From Clostridia bacterium (GTDB lineage: Bacteria; Bacillota; Clostridia; Christensenellales; Borkfalkiaceae), in NCBI GenBank assembly GCA_017503885.1, contig JAFVSF010000069.1:1-9783 (forward strand): 9,783 nt of DNA. Reading direction: 5' to 3'. Shown here in pieces: positions 7,193-9,783 of this stretch. The number at the start of each line of letters is the position of its first letter. Positions within the stretch are counted from its first letter, which is position 1. A program made the position numbers and the translations under genes. The notes under the pieces are model-generated. The model was not told the origin of the DNA. It made no database searches and was given only the letters and a program-made list of their open reading frames with translations.

Positions 7193-8092
7193 GGATTGTT
7201 TAATAAAATATTTTCAGCTCTTAAAAAAACTAAAGACGGATTAGCCGAAAAACTTCGTGTTTTGTTTGCTAAAGACAAGATTGGCGAAGACTTCTACGAG
7301 GATTTAGAGGATATTTTAATATCCTCTGATATTTCCGTTGCTACAGCCGACGAGATAGTTGAAAATTTAAGAGATAGAATGATTGAAGAAAAAGTAAAAG
7401 ACAGAGATTACGTTATTTCCGAGCTTAAAGAAGAACTTATGGCTTGTCTTGATATGGCTGAAGATTTCGAACTCGAAACGCCTGCCGTTATTATGGTTAT
7501 AGGCGTAAACGGCGTAGGAAAAACTACTTCTATCGGTAAACTTGCCCGTTATTTTACTGACAATAAAAAATCGGTAACCATTGCCGCAGCAGATACTTTC
7601 CGTGCCGCAGCTGCCGATCAACTTGAGGTTTGGGCAGAAAGAGCAAAGGTAAGAATTGTAAAAAGTTCAGAGGGTAGCGACCCATCTGCAGTTGTTTTTG
7701 ATGCTTTAAGTTCTGTAAAAGCAAAGGGAACGGATATTTTAATTATCGATACAGCAGGTAGGCTTCATACCAAGTCTAATCTTATGGAAGAACTTAAAAA
7801 GATGTCTAGAGTTGTTGAAAGAGAGCATCCAAACGCAAGTTTTTATAAATTTATCGCTTTAGATGCAACTACAGGTCAAAACGCTCTTTCGCAAGTTGAG
7901 GTATTTAACGAGGCTGTTGGTATCGACGGTATTATTCTAACAAAACTCGATGGTACGGCAAAAGGCGGTTTCGTAGTTTCACTTTGTAACGAATTGCAAG
8001 TTCCAGTTGCATTTGTGGGTACGGGCGAAAAACTCGACGATATCGAAATGTTTGATAAAGAAACGTTTATTAATGCCATTTTGGGAGAATAA
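7190..8092 (+). CDS. ftsY: signal recognition particle receptor FtsY
   Basis: FtsY is the membrane-associated SRP receptor GTPase. It pairs with Ffh in a shared GTPase heterodimer and hands ribosomes to the Sec translocon. The 300-residue protein is the short form: an amphipathic basic N-terminal helix (MGLFNKIFSALKKTK) for membrane contact leads straight into the N domain, without the long acidic A domain of enterobacteria. GTPase motifs are G1 GVNGVGKTT (105-113), G2 DTFRAAA (135-141), G3 DTAGR (187-191), G4 TKLDG (251-255) and the closing GTGEKLDD. It overlaps the smc stop by one base and is the last gene of the plsX-led block, with a terminator-like hairpin starting 8 bases after the stop. 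Confidence 0.97.
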   Translation: MGLFNKIFSALKKTKDGLAEKLRVLFAKDKIGEDFYEDLEDILISSDISVATADEIVENLRDRMIEEKVKDRDYVISELKEELMACLDMAEDFELETPAVIMVIGVNGVGKTTSIGKLARYFTDNKKSVTIAAADTFRAAAADQLEVWAERAKVRIVKSSEGSDPSAVVFDALSSVKAKGTDILIIDTAGRLHTKSNLMEELKKMSRVVEREHPNASFYKFIALDATTGQNALSQVEVFNEAVGIDGIILTKLDGTAKGGFVVSLCNELQVPVAFVGTGEKLDDIEMFDKETFINAILGE

Positions 8093-8099
8093 AAATTTT

Positions 8100-8136
8100 A
8101 GGTGTCAGGTTAAAATGCTTGACACCTTATTCATTT
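8100..8136 (+). terminator. probable terminator of the plsX-ftsY block
   Basis: AGGTGTCAGGT at 8100-8110 and GCTTGACACCT at 8117-8127 can form an 11-bp RNA stem (nine Watson-Crick pairs and two G-U pairs) with a 6-base TAAAAT loop. A moderately T-rich tail (TATTCATTTT) follows. The place is right for ending the ftsY transcript. The tail is interrupted, so termination may be partial. The 3' arm also carries the -35 box of the next promoter. Confidence 0.6.
8102..8125 (+). repeat. paired hairpin element, copy 1
   Basis: This 24-base hairpin core matches copy 2 at 8154-8177 at 19 of 24 positions, 52 bp apart. Both share AAAAT in the loop and TTGACA in the 3' arm. It overlaps the -35 box of the ylxM promoter. 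As DNA it is an inverted repeat of TGTCA and TGACA half-sites, which would suit a dimeric regulator. As RNA it is the terminator stem. Confidence 0.75.
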
Positions 8137-8147
8137 TAGTGTATAAT
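8119..8147 (+). promoter_or_regulatory. consensus sigma-A promoter of ylxM-ffh
   Basis: TTGACA (8119-8124), exactly 17 bp of spacer and TATAAT (8142-8147) match the housekeeping consensus at all 12 positions. Transcription should start near 8153-8156, leaving a leader of about 35-38 bases before the ylxM ATG. The -35 box lies in the 3' arm of the preceding terminator hairpin. A promoter this close to consensus would be strong unless held back by a repressor. Confidence 0.88.
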
Positions 8148-8153
8148 AACTAG

Positions 8154-8177
8154 CTGTAAGGTCAAAATACTTGACAG
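8154..8177 (+). repeat. paired hairpin element, copy 2, in the ylxM leader
   Basis: This is the second copy of the 24-base hairpin core. It pairs CTGT with ACAG, then a single A-G mismatch, then four more pairs around a CAAAAT loop. Against copy 1, the outermost pair changes from G-C to C-G and an inner T-G pair becomes T-A, so pairing is kept. It spans the likely transcript start and leader and ends 2 bases before the ylxM ribosome binding site (GGAG, 8180-8183). It could be an operator or a leader structure affecting ribosome access. Confidence 0.7.
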
Positions 8178-8179
8178 TT

Positions 8180-8183
8180 GGAG
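8180..8183 (+). promoter_or_regulatory. ylxM ribosome binding site
   Basis: GGAG lies 7 bases before the ATG at 8191 and two bases after the leader hairpin. Spacing is standard and supports this start. Confidence 0.8.
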
Positions 8184-8190
8184 ATAGTTT

Positions 8191-8508
8191 ATGTCTATAA
8201 AAGACGGCGTATATTACGCAGAGCTTTACAGTGAATATTCAAAAACGCTTACCGAAAATCAGCGTTCGGTATTCGATATGTACTGCATGTGTGATTTGTC
8301 GCTAGGCGAGATTGCAGAGATTAAAAACGTTTCACGTCAAAGTGTTGCAGATACTGTTACAAAGACTAAAAAACTTCTTGAAAAACTTGAGAGTGAACTT
8401 GGCTTTGTTGCTAAAAAAAAGGCCGTTTACGAACTTATATCTAGACTAAACGATAAAAATGCCGTAGAGATTGGCGAAAAAATTAAAAGCGTATTAGGAG
8501 ATGACTGA
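8191..8508 (+). CDS. ylxM: YlxM/UPF0122 helix-turn-helix protein, SRP-associated
   Basis: This is a 105-residue protein of the YlxM (UPF0122) family, which is encoded next to ffh in Bacillota. The family resembles sigma-70 region 4 and has been linked to SRP function in streptococci, where it is reported to act on SRP assembly or GTPase activity. The helix-turn-helix lies around residues 36-57 (LSLGEIAEIKNVSRQSVADT), preceded by LTENQRSVFDMYC, and a charged helix (KKLLEKLESEL) follows. Length is typical. It is translated from its own strong promoter, and its TGA stop overlaps the ffh ATG by one base. The DNA-binding-type fold beside two inverted repeats at its own promoter makes autoregulation possible, but this is inference. 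Confidence 0.92.
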   Translation: MSIKDGVYYAELYSEYSKTLTENQRSVFDMYCMCDLSLGEIAEIKNVSRQSVADTVTKTKKLLEKLESELGFVAKKKAVYELISRLNDKNAVEIGEKIKSVLGDD

Positions 8509-9783
8509 TGGCTGTATTCGCAGGTTTGTCAGAAAAACTCAATCATATATTTTCTAAGATGACCAAGAGGGGTAAACTTACCGAGCTTGAAATTAAACAA
8601 GCAATGAGAGAGGTGAGAATTGCTCTTTTAGAGGCAGACGTTAACCTTGCCGTAGCAAAAGATTTTATTGCAAAGGTTAGTGAAAAGGCAGTTGGTCAAG
8701 AAATTTTAAAAAGTTTAAGCCCAGCACAACAGGTTATAAAAATCGTTAATGAAGAACTCACCGAACTTATGGGAGCAACTAACAGTAAACTTATCGTTAG
8801 TTCAACTCTTCCAACGGTTATTATGATGTGTGGTTTGCAAGGTGCAGGTAAAACTACGCTTTGTGGTAAACTTGCACTCCATCTTAAAAAACAAGGTAAA
8901 AAGCCACTTCTTGTTGCGTGTGACGTTTATCGTCCTGCTGCAATCAATCAACTTAAAATCGTAGGCGAAAAAGCAGGGGTAGAGGTTTTTGAAAAAGGAC
9001 AAGGTAACCCAGTTAAAATAGCTGAAAGTGGTGTTGAATACGCTAAAAAGTTCGGCTATGATACCGTTATCGTAGATACGGCAGGTCGACTTCATATTGA
9101 TGAAGAGCTTATGCAAGAGCTCGAAAACATCACAAAAACTATTAGAGTAGACGAAATACTTTTGACTGTTGACTCAATGACAGGTCAAGATGCTGTAAAC
9201 GTTGCAAAAACGTTTAATGAAAGACTTGCAGTTTCGGGCGTGGTACTTACTAAACTTGACGGTGATACGAGAGGTGGTGCTTGTCTTTCGATTAAGGCTG
9301 TAACAGGCAAACCAATTAAGTTTGCGTCAGTTGGCGAAAAACTCACTGATTTAGAGCCTTTCTATCCAGACAGAATGGCTAGTAGAATTCTCGGTATGGG
9401 CGACGTGCTTTCTTTAATAGAAAAAGCACAGCAAACAGTTACCGAAGAGCAGGCTTTAAAAATGGAGAAGAAGTTTAAGGAAAATTCCTTTACTTTAGAA
9501 GATTATTTAGAGCAGTTTGCAATGCTTAAAAATATGGGCGGTGCAAAAAATCTTTTGGGAATGCTACCAGGCATTGGCTCGAAAGTAAAAATTAGCGAGC
9601 AAGATATCGATGAAAGAAAAATTGAGAAAAATAAAGCGATTATTCTTTCAATGACACCAAAGGAAAGACAAGATCCATCAATAATTAACTTTTCTAGAAA
9701 GAATAGAATTGCAAAAGGCAGTGGCACTTCAATTCAAGAAATCAATCAACTTTTAAAACAGTTTGACCAAACCAAGCAAATGA
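8508..9783 (+). CDS. ffh: signal recognition particle GTPase Ffh (3' end cut by the window)
   Basis: Ffh binds 4.5S/scRNA and the signal sequences of nascent membrane and secreted proteins, then docks on FtsY. The frame stays open from ATG 8508 for 425 codons to the edge with no stop. Bacterial Ffh is usually about 445-455 residues, so roughly 20-30 are missing. GTPase motifs are G1 GLQGAGKTT (109-117), G2 DVYRPAA, G3 DTAGR (190-194), G4 TKLDG (248-252) and the SVGEKLTDLEPF closing loop. The M domain begins near FTLEDYLEQF and includes GGAKNLLGMLPGIG. The RNA-binding segment is SRKNRIAKGSG (396-406). AGGAG at 8496-8500 lies 7 bases before the ATG. The start shares a base with the ylxM stop (TGATG), so the pair is co-transcribed and probably coupled in translation. 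Confidence 0.97.
   Translation, partial: MAVFAGLSEKLNHIFSKMTKRGKLTELEIKQAMREVRIALLEADVNLAVAKDFIAKVSEKAVGQEILKSLSPAQQVIKIVNEELTELMGATNSKLIVSSTLPTVIMMCGLQGAGKTTLCGKLALHLKKQGKKPLLVACDVYRPAAINQLKIVGEKAGVEVFEKGQGNPVKIAESGVEYAKKFGYDTVIVDTAGRLHIDEELMQELENITKTIRVDEILLTVDSMTGQDAVNVAKTFNERLAVSGVVLTKLDGDTRGGACLSIKAVTGKPIKFASVGEKLTDLEPFYPDRMASRILGMGDVLSLIEKAQQTVTEEQALKMEKKFKENSFTLEDYLEQFAMLKNMGGAKNLLGMLPGIGSKVKISEQDIDERKIEKNKAIILSMTPKERQDPSIINFSRKNRIAKGSGTSIQEINQLLKQFDQTKQM

Noticed and set aside
8171..8201. Second TTGACA (8171-8176) as another promoter
   Set aside because: No -10 box lies at 16-18 bp. The nearest TATAAA is 19 bp away and inside ylxM, so transcription would start within the gene. The motif is explained as the repeated hairpin arm.
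9640..9700. Possible frameshift in the Ffh M domain
   Set aside because: A careful recount shows the frame continues through MTPKER and SRKNRIAKGSG to the window edge. The first impression was a counting error.

Overview
The window reads as an AT-rich chromosomal segment of a Gram-positive, low-GC bacterium of the Bacillota, most likely class Clostridia. This rests on the conserved gene run plsX-rnc-smc-ftsY-ylxM-ffh, on an FtsY without the long acidic N-terminal domain, and on the AGGAG-type ribosome binding sites. Genus cannot be told from the sequence alone. All genes are on the + strand and all look intact. The last one (ffh) runs off the right edge.

Layout: bases 1-92 hold a possible terminator tail, a tentative promoter and a short palindrome in front of asnS (93-1490, asparaginyl-tRNA synthetase). 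A 332-base gene-free stretch (1491-1822) follows. It carries two direct copies of a 58-bp, hairpin-forming repeat at a 105-bp period, and each copy is followed by a short palindrome. Next comes a tightly overlapped block: plsX (1823-2833, phospholipid synthesis), rnc (2833-3606, RNase III), smc (3603-7190, chromosome condensation ATPase) and ftsY (7190-8092, SRP receptor). Adjacent genes overlap by 1 or 4 bases, which implies one transcript with coupled translation. The acyl carrier protein gene often found between plsX and rnc is absent.

Bases 8093-8190 hold a terminator-like hairpin whose 3' arm contains the -35 box of a full-consensus sigma-A promoter (TTGACA, 17 bp, TATAAT). A second, related hairpin lies in the leader of the next transcript. 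That transcript carries ylxM (8191-8508, helix-turn-helix SRP-associated protein) and ffh (8508 to the edge, SRP GTPase), again overlapping by one base.

Functionally the window joins envelope and chromosome upkeep: membrane lipid precursor formation (PlsX), stable and messenger RNA processing (RNase III), chromosome organisation (Smc), and co-translational membrane targeting through Ffh and FtsY, two homologous GTPases. The core genes are ordinary. I see no sign of a new multi-gene system. The parts worth a second look are non-coding: the paired hairpins at the ylxM promoter, the structured repeats before plsX, and an 11-base junction sequence used identically at two gene overlaps. In the coding regions, one metal-ligand substitution in RNase III is of interest.
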